A stretch of 64,000 nt of DNA from Candidatus Zixiibacteriota bacterium (lineage in GTDB: Bacteria; Zixibacteria; MSB-5A5; JAABVY01), in the NCBI GenBank assembly GCA_011056555.1, contig DSEQ01000039.1, positions 1 to 64,000 of the forward strand, read 5' to 3'. The translations under genes and the position numbers were made by a program. Shown in pieces: positions 25,103-33,394 of the stretch (the stretch's first letter is position 1; each line of letters begins with the position of its first letter). The notes beneath the pieces are model-generated. The model worked only from the letters and a program-made list of their open reading frames with translations, was not told the origin of the DNA and searched no databases.

Positions 25103-25867
25103 CTATAATTCTATATCAAAATATTGCTTCAAATAGTTCTTGAAATGGTCCCCGGACGGCAGCGGGCTTTTATCCTTCTCAGTGCCTTCTGTAATGGTCA
25201 GGAATTTATCGGATAGGCTGATGCGGCCCTCTTCTGTTGCGATTGTACAAATCGATTTTTGTGTGAAATGCGATTCTGGTGAAGTTTGATGGTATTCATT
25301 CATGCCTTGAAAATCAGCTAACTCGCGGGGAATCGTGGTAAACCGATACCGCGGATGCCAGTCTTGATCAGTAAATTTTTGCAGAAAGAAGCAGGACTCG
25401 ATTTCCGGGTTTGATTTGATTCTGTACTTCCCGCTTACATCTTCTGTTTCGCCACCCGGCATCTCAATCGGTTTCCTGGATGAATCGCCAAAGCCGACGT
25501 CTACAAGATAGTCGTTGTCGAGATGCACCATCAGTGTCATATGATCGAATTCCTGGCTCAGGATGCCCGCGGAGTTGAATACACGTGCAGAGAGCATGTC
25601 AACAGAGTAGCCCAGTTCCCGCAATAATTTGCAGAAAAGACCATTGAGTTCATAGCAGTAACCCCCGCGCCTCTCGAGAACTATCTTTTTGTATAGACTA
25701 TCGCAGTCGAGCACAATCTCGCGTCCTCTTCTGATATCAAGATTCTCAAACGGTACATTTAGAAGATGCTGTTTTTGCAGAGCGGCGAGAAATCGCAGGT
25801 CTGGAGATTGCGCTTTCTCGATTCCGATTCTATGCAGATATTTTACAATTTGCGACCTGTTCATCAT
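25103..25867 (-). CDS. Arylamine N-acetyltransferase
   Basis: 254 residues, normal for bacterial NATs. The Cys-His-Asp triad is visible: Cys71 in RRGGYCYELNGLF, His109 in FDHMTLMV and Asp123 in LVDVGFG. NATs move an acetyl (or longer acyl) group from CoA to arylamines, hydrazines or to intermediates of natural-product pathways such as amide synthases. Two adjacent ATGs (25867 and 25864) are possible starts and neither has a strong ribosome site. The gene stands alone, and no aromatic metabolism gene is nearby. Cytoplasmic. Confidence 0.93.
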   Translation of the reverse strand: MMNRSQIVKYLHRIGIEKAQSPDLRFLAALQKQHLLNVPFENLDIRRGREIVLDCDSLYKKIVLERRGGYCYELNGLFCKLLRELGYSVDMLSARVFNSAGILSQEFDHMTLMVHLDNDYLVDVGFGDSSRKPIEMPGGETEDVSGKYRIKSNPEIESCFFLQKFTDQDWHPRYRFTTIPRELADFQGMNEYHQTSPESHFTQKSICTIATEEGRISLSDKFLTITEGTEKDKSPLPSGDHFKNYLKQYFDIEL

Positions 25868-25917
25868 GATTTATTTAGTTATTATGAAATCAAGGTCTCG
25901 CTTGACATTAATAACGA

Positions 25918-25942
25918 GCCTGCCTGATTTAGTCAGGCAGGC
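25918..25942. repeat. Perfect 10-bp hairpin repeat
   Basis: GCCTGCCTGA and TCAGGCAGGC pair perfectly around TTTAG. Neither side has a T-tract. It lies between the UDP-sugar dehydrogenase stop and the acetyltransferase start, both on the minus strand, and may attenuate read-through. Confidence 0.6.
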
Positions 25943-25964
25943 ATCAGGCTTAATCTAAGTTTAA

Positions 25965-27269
25965 CTACAATTTAGCTATCTTGCGTTTTGAACCCTTGAC
26001 ATTCTTGGTGGCGTTTCTGGTATCGAAGACCAGATTGGAATGATCTACCACCCACTGGTAATCGTAGTCCGAATGGTTCGTGACTATAATCGTACATGCT
26101 GCTGATTCCAGAAGTTTTTTCGTGAGCTTCTGTGATTTCATGTCGCCGGAATCGAACTTGACTATGGGAACATAGGGATCATTATACATGACCTTCGCAC
26201 CGCGGTCCTGCAGGAGTTTGATCACGTCGAGTGCAGGGGATTCGCGCACATCAGAAATGTCGGGTTTATAGGCAACTCCCAGAACGACGATCCTGGCGTT
26301 CTTGAGAGCCTGGCCATAATCATTCATATGGCGCGTCACCCGATCAATCACATACTCGGGCATATGTGTATTTATGTCTCCGGCCAGTTCGATGAAACGG
26401 GCATAATAGTTCAGCGATTTGAGTTTCCACGAGAGGTAATGCGGATCGATGGGGATGCAATGGCCGCCCAGTCCCGGCCCGGGATAGAATGGCATGAACC
26501 CAAAAGGTTTGGAGGATGCGGCATCGATTATTTCCCATACATCCAGTCCGAGACGGTCGCACATAAGGGCGACTTCATTCACCAGGCCGATATTGACCGA
26601 ACGGAAGGTGTTTTCCAGAAGCTTGACCATTTCCGCAGCCTTGGTGGAGGAAACATCAATGACATCATCGACTATGCACCTGTAGAATTGTTTCGCTATT
26701 TCACGGCATTCGGGAGTGACTCCTCCCACAACCCTGGGCGTATTGGCGGTATGGTAGGTCTTGTTTCCGGGATCAATTCGCTCGGGCGAGAAAGCCAGAT
26801 AGAAATCCTGGCCGACTTTTAGTCCTTTTTGTTCCAATCCCGGCAATATCAGTTCTTCGGTTGTACCTGGGTAAGTCGTCGATTCCAGGACAATCAACAT
26901 CTCTTTATGCACATATTTCCCGATCTGGTCCATTGCGCTCAGTATGAAGGCTACATCCGGATCCTTGGTCTTGGAGAGGGGCGTGGGAACACAGATTGCA
27001 GTGCAGTCAACCGATTTGAGCCGGGAGAAATCATCAGTGGCGGAAAGCATGCCGGAATCTATCAGTATCTTGACAGTTTCAGAGGCGACATCTCTTATAT
27101 CCGATTGCCCCGAATTTATTAGATCAACTTTCGTCTTTGCTATATCAAATCCAATCACCTTGAGACCATTCTGGGCGAATTCGACGGCCAGCGGAAGACC
27201 TACATATCCGAGCCCTATTATTCCAACCACAGCCTTTTTGTTTTTCAGTTTGTCGCTAAGATCGGCCAT
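25965..27269 (-). CDS. Nucleotide-sugar dehydrogenase, WbpA/UDP-GlcNAc 6-dehydrogenase type
   Basis: 434 residues. The NAD Rossmann motif is GLGYVGLPLAVEF near the N-terminus; ESTTYPGTTEELILP and AFSPERIDPGN are typical of the UDP-HexNAc subgroup, and the catalytic Cys is in GPGLGGHCIPIDP. The C-terminal domain has GVAYKPDISDVRESPALDV. It oxidises C6 of a UDP-N-acetylhexosamine (or UDP-glucose) to the uronic acid in two NAD-dependent steps. The start is set by AAGGAGGAG. Last gene of gmd-rmd-dehydrogenase; its product would feed the polysaccharide locus. Confidence 0.92.
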   Translation of the reverse strand: MADLSDKLKNKKAVVGIIGLGYVGLPLAVEFAQNGLKVIGFDIAKTKVDLINSGQSDIRDVASETVKILIDSGMLSATDDFSRLKSVDCTAICVPTPLSKTKDPDVAFILSAMDQIGKYVHKEMLIVLESTTYPGTTEELILPGLEQKGLKVGQDFYLAFSPERIDPGNKTYHTANTPRVVGGVTPECREIAKQFYRCIVDDVIDVSSTKAAEMVKLLENTFRSVNIGLVNEVALMCDRLGLDVWEIIDAASSKPFGFMPFYPGPGLGGHCIPIDPHYLSWKLKSLNYYARFIELAGDINTHMPEYVIDRVTRHMNDYGQALKNARIVVLGVAYKPDISDVRESPALDVIKLLQDRGAKVMYNDPYVPIVKFDSGDMKSQKLTKKLLESAACTIIVTNHSDYDYQWVVDHSNLVFDTRNATKNVKGSKRKIAKL

Positions 27270-27278
27270 TTCTCCTCC

Positions 27279-28229
27279 TTAGAGCGATCTATAATAATCC
27301 AAACAATCTCTTAATGTATCGTCAATGGAATACTTTCTTTTATATCCCAGACTTTTTTCTGCCTTCGAGGCATCCCCCTTGAGTACGGGAATATCGGTAG
27401 GACGCGAGAGTTTTGGATCGGTTTCAATTTCTATTTTATGGTGTGAAAGTTTAATCAATTTTTTCAATATGGTTGATATTGCGTATGCTTTTCCGCTGCA
27501 GAGCTGGTAAACTTCCCCCGGTTTCCCCTTTTCGGCCGCCAGACGATAGCCGTTTGCTATATCCCGGACATCCGATATATCTCTGCGTGCATTAAGGTTC
27601 CCGACCCTGATTACCCGTCTTCTCTTCCTGAATTTCTCGAGCTGGGCGATCTGGAAACTAAAATCAGGGATGACAAATCCCCGGGCCTGACGGGGCCCGG
27701 AATGCGAAAAGGCACGTATTCTAACAACTGGCAGCCCGTAGTTTATGAAATACTGGTAACCCATCATATCGCAGGTCGCCTTTGATACGGCATACGGCGA
27801 AACAGGCTGTAATGGATGCTCGATCTTTATAGGAAGGTCCTTCTGTTTCACCAATCCATAAATGTCCGAAGATGATATTATGATCAGTTTCTTGAGCTGC
27901 TTCAAATCGAGTGCCGCCTGCATGAGATGAAAGCTGCCCATGAAATTCACAGTGTATGTTTCCAGTGGATCTAGAAATGAGCCTGCCACTGATGGCAAAG
28001 CGGCGAGGTGAAAGATGTAGTCGGGCTCAATCTTTTTCAGAAGTCCCGGAATCCTTTCGGGCTTATGGAAGTCCATGGCCGAAAGTTCAAGCTCGCCGCG
28101 GAATCCGTGTAGATTCCTGAGGCTTTCCCCCGGCAGATGAGTACCGTAAACCTCGTAATTATGCCCCAGCAGATTTTCGGCCAGGTGTGAGCCTGCAAAT
28201 CCGGGAACCCCTGTGATCAGAGCTTTCAT
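27279..28229 (-). CDS. rmd: GDP-4-keto-6-deoxy-D-mannose reductase
   Basis: 316 residues of the SDR extended family: TGVPGFAGSHLAE for NAD(P) binding, the SSSDIYG serine segment and YAVSK. SGPRQARGFVIPDFSFQI is characteristic of RMD, which reduces the Gmd product to GDP-D-rhamnose. Its ATG overlaps the gmd stop as TAATG, so the two are coupled and act in sequence. A GDP-6-deoxy-talose reductase is a close alternative. Cytoplasmic. Confidence 0.87.
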   Translation of the reverse strand: MKALITGVPGFAGSHLAENLLGHNYEVYGTHLPGESLRNLHGFRGELELSAMDFHKPERIPGLLKKIEPDYIFHLAALPSVAGSFLDPLETYTVNFMGSFHLMQAALDLKQLKKLIIISSSDIYGLVKQKDLPIKIEHPLQPVSPYAVSKATCDMMGYQYFINYGLPVVRIRAFSHSGPRQARGFVIPDFSFQIAQLEKFRKRRRVIRVGNLNARRDISDVRDIANGYRLAAEKGKPGEVYQLCSGKAYAISTILKKLIKLSHHKIEIETDPKLSRPTDIPVLKGDASKAEKSLGYKRKYSIDDTLRDCLDYYRSL

Positions 28230-29200
28230 TAATCGATGCCTTTTATCTTCCTGTATTTTTCCAGGTCATAATCGACCATCATTTTGACCATTTCCTCAAA
28301 CGACACCTCGGGCTTCCATCCCAGCTTTTCAAGGGCATAGCTGGAGTCGCCCAGGAGATGATCCACCTCGGCCGGCCTCAAGAAGCGTTCGTCAACCTTA
28401 ACGTATTTCCCGGGATCGAGATCGACATGGCCAAAAGCTATATCGACAAATTCTTTGACTGAGTGGTTTTCGCCGGTTGCGATAACATAATTATCCGGCT
28501 CATCCTGCTGCAGCATCAGCCACATGGCGCGCACATAATCGCCGGCATAACCCCAGTCACGTTTGGCTTCTAAATTCCCCAGTCTGAGTTCTGTGGCCAG
28601 ATCCAGCTTTATCCTGGCGACAGCATCGGTAATCTTCTTGGTGACAAACTCAAGCCCGCGACGGGGAGATTCGTGGTTGAACAGAATGCCGGAGCAGGCG
28701 AATATATTATAGGATTCCCGGTAATTGACCGTAATCCAATGTGCGTAGACCTTGGCGATACCATAGGGGGAACGGGGGTAAAATGGAGTTTTTTCGGTCT
28801 GGGGAACCTCGCGCACCTTGCCGAACATCTCCGAGGAAGAGGCCTGGTAGAATTTTATTTTTACATTATGGTCCCTGATTGCTTCCAGCAGACGGGTTAC
28901 TCCAACCGCATTAAATTCAGCTGTCAGGCTGGGCTGGGTCCATGATGTGGGCACAAATGACTGTGCCGCAAGATTATAGACCTCATCCGGATTAACCGTC
29001 TTGATTATGGATGAGAGGGAATTGTAGTCCAGGAGATCCCCCTGCACAAAATTGAGCTGATCCTTAATGTGGTTTATCCGCTCGAAATTTTCGGTTGATG
29101 AACGCCGCACCATGCCGTAAACATCATAGCCTTTCTCCAGCAGGAATTCTGCCAGATAGGAACCGTCCTGGCCGGTTATACCGGTTATTAAGGCACGCAT
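28229..29200 (-). CDS. gmd: GDP-mannose 4,6-dehydratase
   Basis: 323 residues from the ATG preceded by GGAGGGAG; an ATG 60 bases upstream lies over the promoter and is rejected. [20 protein letters not shown] is the Gmd NADP motif; SSSEMFGKV and [10 protein letters not shown] hold the catalytic Ser/Thr region, Tyr and Lys, and [17 protein letters not shown] is family-specific. It makes GDP-4-keto-6-deoxymannose, the branch point to D-rhamnose, L-fucose and perosamine; the adjacent rmd points to D-rhamnose. Confidence 0.95.
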   Translation of the reverse strand: MRALITGITGQDGSYLAEFLLEKGYDVYGMVRRSSTENFERINHIKDQLNFVQGDLLDYNSLSSIIKTVNPDEVYNLAAQSFVPTSWTQPSLTAEFNAVGVTRLLEAIRDHNVKIKFYQASSSEMFGKVREVPQTEKTPFYPRSPYGIAKVYAHWITVNYRESYNIFACSGILFNHESPRRGLEFVTKKITDAVARIKLDLATELRLGNLEAKRDWGYAGDYVRAMWLMLQQDEPDNYVIATGENHSVKEFVDIAFGHVDLDPGKYVKVDERFLRPAEVDHLLGDSSYALEKLGWKPEVSFEEMVKMMVDYDLEKYRKIKGID

Positions 29201-29232
29201 ATAATTCTCCCTCCGATAATGTTTAATCCGTA

Positions 29233-29260
29233 AATATATCGCAGCCGTCCAGAATGTCAA
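29233..29260 (-). promoter_or_regulatory. Sigma70-type promoter of the gmd-rmd operon
   Basis: Minus strand: TTGACA (29255-29260), a 16-base spacer, then TATATT (29233-29238), about 32 bases before the gmd start codon. Confidence 0.7.
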
Positions 29261-29781
29261 ACCAATATTATTGGGAGAGGGGACGGCATTAAGGACATAG
29301 AAACCATGTAATTTTAAGCAACACCAAAAGATTTTGGCGAGAACGTGGTTTTAACAAAAAATAATGCCATCCGAAATTCCTCAATACGGCATTTTGTTGA
29401 TTGTATTTTTTTTGAGAATTTGAACGGTTAACCGGGCGTATTTGCAGCGTTTTTGATTTTTTTTGAACTCCGGAATTTTTGCTATTTTTAACCCCGCCCG
29501 GGGAAGTTCACGTATTTTCACTTGACATTATAGATCAGATGCTTAATTTTAAGTTGACAACGCTGTTTTTGGGCAACGAGTTGGATTAAGAGGGCCCGAA
29601 AACCTTCCCATCGGGTTAGGTTAGGATGTATTTTGAAAATTGCAGATTATTCCCCCCAAGGGGGATAATGTCGGCTTTAAGCAATTATAAAGGACAGTTT
29701 GGAAATTAAAGCAACGGTATTGGGGGCCATGCCTGATTGTATGCCAATTCCGAGGCTAAACAACAGCTTCTTGGAGGCACA
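29261..29781. other. Long structured intergenic region upstream of spoVG
   Basis: 521 bases with no credible protein gene. It is AT-rich, with runs of T near 29400-29500. TTGACA occurs at 29522-29527 and at 29554-29559, each without a good -10. CCCGA (29595) and TCGGG (29611) interleave with AACCT (29601) and AGGTT (29618). At 29646-29669, ATTATTCCCCCC and GGGGGATAAT form a strong hairpin around a short loop. This suggests a folded 5' leader of spoVG, 100-250 bases long, but I do not recognise a known riboswitch. Confidence 0.5.
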
Positions 29782-30078
29782 ATGGAAATTACTGAAGTAA
29801 GGATCACCTTACGCAACGAGGAGAAGCTTAAAGCTTTTGCCAACATTACTTTTGACGGCGCCTTTGTGATTCGGGGATTGAAGATCATCAAGGGTGCCGG
29901 GGGATATTTCATCTCCATGCCATCCCGCAAAAGGCCTGATGGGTCTCACCAGGACATTGCCCATCCGATCAATTCGGAGATGCGTAAGTCTATTGAGGAC
30001 AAGGTCCTGGAAGAGTATCACAGGGTTACCGAGCAATCGGCAGAAAAACCTCTTGCTTCCGGCACCGATTCCCAGTAA
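29782..30078 (+). CDS. spoVG: SpoVG family nucleic-acid-binding regulator
   Basis: 98 residues. MEITEVRITLRNEEKLKAFA opens the domain; FVIRGLKII and the strongly conserved MPSRKRPDG and DIAHPIN, followed by a C-terminal helix (RKSIEDKVLEEYHRV), identify SpoVG. In Firmicutes it acts in septation and sporulation control, and in other bacteria it binds DNA and RNA as a global regulator. The ATG is preceded by TTGGAGG. The tRNA-Gln gene starts 23 bases after its stop, so the two may share a transcript. Sporulation is not implied, because orthologues occur in non-sporing phyla. Confidence 0.95.
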   Translation: MEITEVRITLRNEEKLKAFANITFDGAFVIRGLKIIKGAGGYFISMPSRKRPDGSHQDIAHPINSEMRKSIEDKVLEEYHRVTEQSAEKPLASGTDSQ

Positions 30079-30100
30079 TATACCAGACCGTAAGGCTTTT

Positions 30101-30171
30101 TGGGGTGTCGTCAAGTGGTAAGACACGAGCCTTTGGAGCTCGCATCGCAGGTTCGAATCCTGCCACCCCAG
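30101..30171 (+). tRNA. tRNA-Gln (anticodon TTG)
   Basis: The acceptor stem TGGGGTG pairs with CACCCCA. The D-arm is GTC...GAC, the anticodon arm CGAGC-CTTTGGA-GCTCG places TTG at 34-36, the variable loop is 4 bases, and the T-arm is GCAGG-TTCGAAT-CCTGC. The discriminator is G, as usual for Gln. The 3' CCA is not encoded. An AT-rich block of unknown genes begins right behind it. Confidence 0.95.
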
Positions 30172-30306
30172 TTTGATTGCCATGTCTGTTATAATTAATA
30201 ATATCATTCCTAATGGTAGAATGCGATAAGAAGTAAAAGAAGAAACATTCTAATGGCCGGACATTTTGTTATGGTTTGCCCTCTCCTATGTGTATTGATG
30301 CATTTA

Positions 30307-30969
30307 TTAGTCTTCGAAATGAGCTTCATCGATAGAATATCTGTAAGCTATTTCTGGCCATTCTCTCGCGAATTCTTTAAAAATAGGCCACCAATTTTCT
30401 TTGGATAATTCTTCTTCTGAGCATGTTATATCCGTTGATTTGCCGCGCCAGACCGCATGATTACGATATGCATTGAAAAAGAATCTTTCAGAAGCCGTAA
30501 TTATCAACCCAGTGGTATTGTACACCCTATGCATTTCAGAATGCTCGATTACCAGCTGTGTGATCCAACCAATCAATCGTCCGACTACGAAGGCTACACT
30601 TGCCTTCCAGCCAATTACGATAAAGCCGAAAATAATAATGCCTATTTCAACTACCCAAATCCCAGGTATGTAGCTAAAATAGGTTGATAAAGAAATTATA
30701 CCTGGTACTAAATAGAATCCTGAAGTATTCATATATACGCCGGATATATATGCCAGTGTGACCAAGATTATAATCATTGGAAATGCCATCTCGAAGGCGA
30801 ATGCAATAAGGGCCGCAATAGTGGATAAAAAGGCAGGAATGTATTCAATCCCCTCCACTGTTTTCAATATCTTGAAAGGCTTTACACTAGGGTATAATCG
30901 CTTCATTAAAGCGAACGCTTCAGCTACACTAAGCCGAATCTTTAATCCTCTTGGAGTATAGATTGCCAT
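30307..30969 (-). CDS. Membrane protein of unknown function
   Basis: 220 residues with about four hydrophobic segments (~48-64, 66-80, 86-102, 105-128), a basic N-terminus and a soluble C-terminal third with an acidic end (SIDEAHFED). I do not recognise a family. AGGAGAG supports the start, 3 bases after the stop of the preceding membrane gene, so the two form an operon. Base composition is clearly more AT-rich than in flanking genes, and the pair sits behind a tRNA gene, which hints at acquired DNA. Confidence 0.7.
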   Translation of the reverse strand: MAIYTPRGLKIRLSVAEAFALMKRLYPSVKPFKILKTVEGIEYIPAFLSTIAALIAFAFEMAFPMIIILVTLAYISGVYMNTSGFYLVPGIISLSTYFSYIPGIWVVEIGIIIFGFIVIGWKASVAFVVGRLIGWITQLVIEHSEMHRVYNTTGLIITASERFFFNAYRNHAVWRGKSTDITCSEEELSKENWWPIFKEFAREWPEIAYRYSIDEAHFED

Positions 30970-30972
30970 GTG

Positions 30973-31344
30973 CTAAGATTTCTCTCCTGGCTTCCCCAAA
31001 TTCCACTTTTCTCTCAATTTTTCCCTCCTTTCCGTCTCACCGCTACCCCATATCAGTACTATACCAAAAATCAAAACTACAGTTGAAATGAGTCCAGCTA
31101 TTTTTGCGAATTCACGATCATCGTCCCTATGATCCATTACCCGTCCAATAATATCCCAATCCCTATCATAATCGAACTCCCTTCCAATAAAAAATTTTGG
31201 ATTTTCAAGAAAATACTCAAAGCAACCCGCGGACCGATTAAACGTATATGAAAGGAGGTATCCAATAGCAGCGATTATTATCATCGCTATGCCCATTCTT
31301 CTTGTCCAAAGTTCCGCAGCCGTTGTTGGTTTTGGAAAGTCCAC
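30973..31344 (-). CDS. Small membrane protein of unknown function
   Basis: 123 residues from a GTG start preceded by AAGGA. Two hydrophobic segments (~17-32 and ~84-101) flank a charged, Asp/Arg-rich loop (REFDYDRDWDIIGRVMDHRDDDRE) that probably faces one side of the membrane. The C-terminus is basic and cytoplasmic-looking. No known family. First gene of a two-gene unit with the 220-residue membrane protein. Confidence 0.65.
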   Translation of the reverse strand: MDFPKPTTAAELWTRRMGIAMIIIAAIGYLLSYTFNRSAGCFEYFLENPKFFIGREFDYDRDWDIIGRVMDHRDDDREFAKIAGLISTVVLIFGIVLIWGSGETERREKLREKWNLGKPGEKS

Positions 31345-31841
31345 AGCACGGTCCTTGAAATAATTAATATTATCAAGCTATGATTACAATAGCGCTCATT
31401 GTAATTACCGCGATAAAAGATCGGCGGGGATGTGCAGTGACGACACTTATCTCAAGAGCTTTACCTAAAAGGTTGCTCACAAGGTGCGCCAGAAGCCCCA
31501 TCCCCATCGCTTAACCCTGACCGCTCTACCAATCAATGGCAAGACCAATAGGATTATCTCAACCCTATTGATCTCTGACGACTTTGCCAATCCAAATTCG
31601 CCCTTAGGGCTTCTTACCGATAGTAGAGTATCGGCCGTATGCATCGGGGACGATTCAATAGACGGCCTAATAAAGCCTTCATATGATCACCCCCTTTCTC
31701 AGGGCGTAATGTAGCCGGTTGATTCCGACCACAAAATAATAGCAATTTTAGAAACAAGTCTAATTTATGAATAATCTATTTTTTCCCCCGTTGCCAATTA
31801 GCGAATTCGCAACAGCAAATCGTGATAAGCAACAATTATCT
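31345..31841. other. Intergenic segment with remnant-like open frames on both strands
   Basis: 497 bases without a defensible gene. Within 31484-31714 both strands are open for about 70 codons. The minus-strand frame contains a 55-residue ORF (from an ATG at 31645) ending in Trp/Arg-rich RVKRWGWGFWRTL. This stretch is more GC-rich than the AT-rich genes around it, as if it had a separate origin. Neither frame has a ribosome site that I trust. Confidence 0.4.
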
Positions 31842-32216
31842 CTAAATGAAGATTCCATGCCTTTTTCTTAATTCTGCTATTATTTTCAACCGACGATGAA
31901 TATAAATCATTTCTATAATCAAAATGGTCGCGGCGATATAAGCTAACCAGTCCGGCGCAGAATCCCATTCGACGAAAACATACATGGGAAGAATGCCGAC
32001 TGCTAATGCAAGAACACATGAGCCCCAAGCTGAAACTAAGCTCTTGAACATGCCCAAAAAAACAAACCAGCAGATGATTTTTATCCAAATGGAATCAAAT
32101 AGTAGTGCAATAGCAAGAGGAAAAACCATCATGACTGCAATTCTAAACAATGGCATCCAGGTAAGATGTATTTCTGCACTGCCTTCAAGCTCACATTCAT
32201 CTTTTCGCGGTTGCAT
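31842..32216 (-). CDS. Small multi-spanning membrane protein of unknown function
   Basis: 124 residues: a charged N-terminus (MQPRKDECELEGS), then about four hydrophobic segments (~24-42, 45-60, 63-82, 90-104) and a basic tail (HRRLKIIAELRKRHG). GGGAGGGAAA gives a good ribosome site. No family recognised. AT-rich like the two membrane genes at 30.3-31.3 kb and probably part of the same acquired patch. Confidence 0.65.
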   Translation of the reverse strand: MQPRKDECELEGSAEIHLTWMPLFRIAVMMVFPLAIALLFDSIWIKIICWFVFLGMFKSLVSAWGSCVLALAVGILPMYVFVEWDSAPDWLAYIAATILIIEMIYIHRRLKIIAELRKRHGIFI

Positions 32217-32419
32217 TTTCCCTCCCTATCAGATTGTCTAAATCAATTCAGATTCATTATAAATGATCCGCTAAATGTAGGTTGTCCTACATGCAAATGT
32301 TATGACTATTTGAATGCGGGGCTCTTACCAATAATATAATCAATGGATATAATATGCAAGTATTTTTGATATTTAAAAATAGAAGATTTTTGAAGGTGCA
32401 TGCTTGGGTATTTTGGCCA

Positions 32420-33277
32420 CTACCGCAGCTTCTCGAATTTGACCTCGCGCTGGATGTTCACGCGATTCTCGGGATTGGTCAGAGTGGTGATTTCCATTAT
32501 CACATCCTCGTTCATAGTGGCGTATTCGATCTGCTTGTCCTCAAGAGAGATGTATATGATTCCCCAGTAGAGCGAGCGTCCCTGTACTGTCATGCCGGGC
32601 GAAGAGGAGTTTACAGGATTTACAAAGGACTCATAATCTATCACCGCACACAGCTCATTGTTTAGCTCCGATACTCCTACCCAAATAAGTTTCAGGTTTT
32701 TCATTGTGATGGTTCCCCAGTCGGCCATGGGCGCATCGAAATCTACCAGGTCTGAGGGAACGATTGCCTTGTTCAGCTCAAGCTGATCGAAGTAATTCCA
32801 TCCGAATACTTCAAAAGCGACGGCATCCCAAATTAAAGTCCTCAGGAGATGCGTGCTTTCATCAGACGGAAAGTCCTTGAAGAAATCGTATCTGGCAATA
32901 TCCTCAGGTGATTTATATTTGAACCCTTCCATAAATTCCTGATAGGCCGTATCCGAAGCGGCCTTTGATGGATCAGGAAAAATTTCTATCATGACATTAT
33001 TCCATTGCACACTATCCCCTTCCAGTGCTCGTGTATATTGTCCGGAGATTATGAATTTTGCGGTAGCGTTGCCTTGAAGATCGCGGTTATGCCAGACAGT
33101 GGTGATTCTATATTCCTGGGGCGTATCCTCGTTCAGAACAAGGTTCTCAGGTAATTCTGTGAGATAATCATCAATATTCAGGGAAGTCTCAAGATGGTTA
33201 TCTGCAGGGAGTCTCAGGCTCATTATGAGCAGAAAAGATAGTGTTATGGTGGCAGTAAATTTTGGGTTCCAGTTCAT
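32420..33277 (-). CDS. Secreted protein of unknown function
   Basis: 285 residues. The signal peptide (FTATITLSFLLIMSLRLPA) ends near residue 25; the rest is soluble, acidic and rich in aromatic residues, with alternating strands suggestive of a beta-sandwich. There are no Cys pairs or motifs that I know apart from a single internal Cys. Downstream of, and on the same strand as, the dockerin-FISUMP gene (117 bases apart), so the two may be expressed together. Normal codon use compared with the patch before it. Confidence 0.7.
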   Translation of the reverse strand: MNWNPKFTATITLSFLLIMSLRLPADNHLETSLNIDDYLTELPENLVLNEDTPQEYRITTVWHNRDLQGNATAKFIISGQYTRALEGDSVQWNNVMIEIFPDPSKAASDTAYQEFMEGFKYKSPEDIARYDFFKDFPSDESTHLLRTLIWDAVAFEVFGWNYFDQLELNKAIVPSDLVDFDAPMADWGTITMKNLKLIWVGVSELNNELCAVIDYESFVNPVNSSSPGMTVQGRSLYWGIIYISLEDKQIEYATMNEDVIMEITTLTNPENRVNIQREVKFEKLR

Positions 33278-33394
33278 CTTGATAATCCCTCCAGAAAAAT
33301 AAATTCAAATGTGCGGTCCAGTGCATTCCACCAGACCAATATAGGAAATTTTTAATCAAGAGGAATTGCTTTATTTCCGCAGACAGATAGCCAG

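Noticed and set aside
31484-31714. Plus-strand frame of 76 codons in the AT-rich block
   Set aside because: No ribosome site, and it runs antisense to an equally open frame; reported only as a remnant-like segment.
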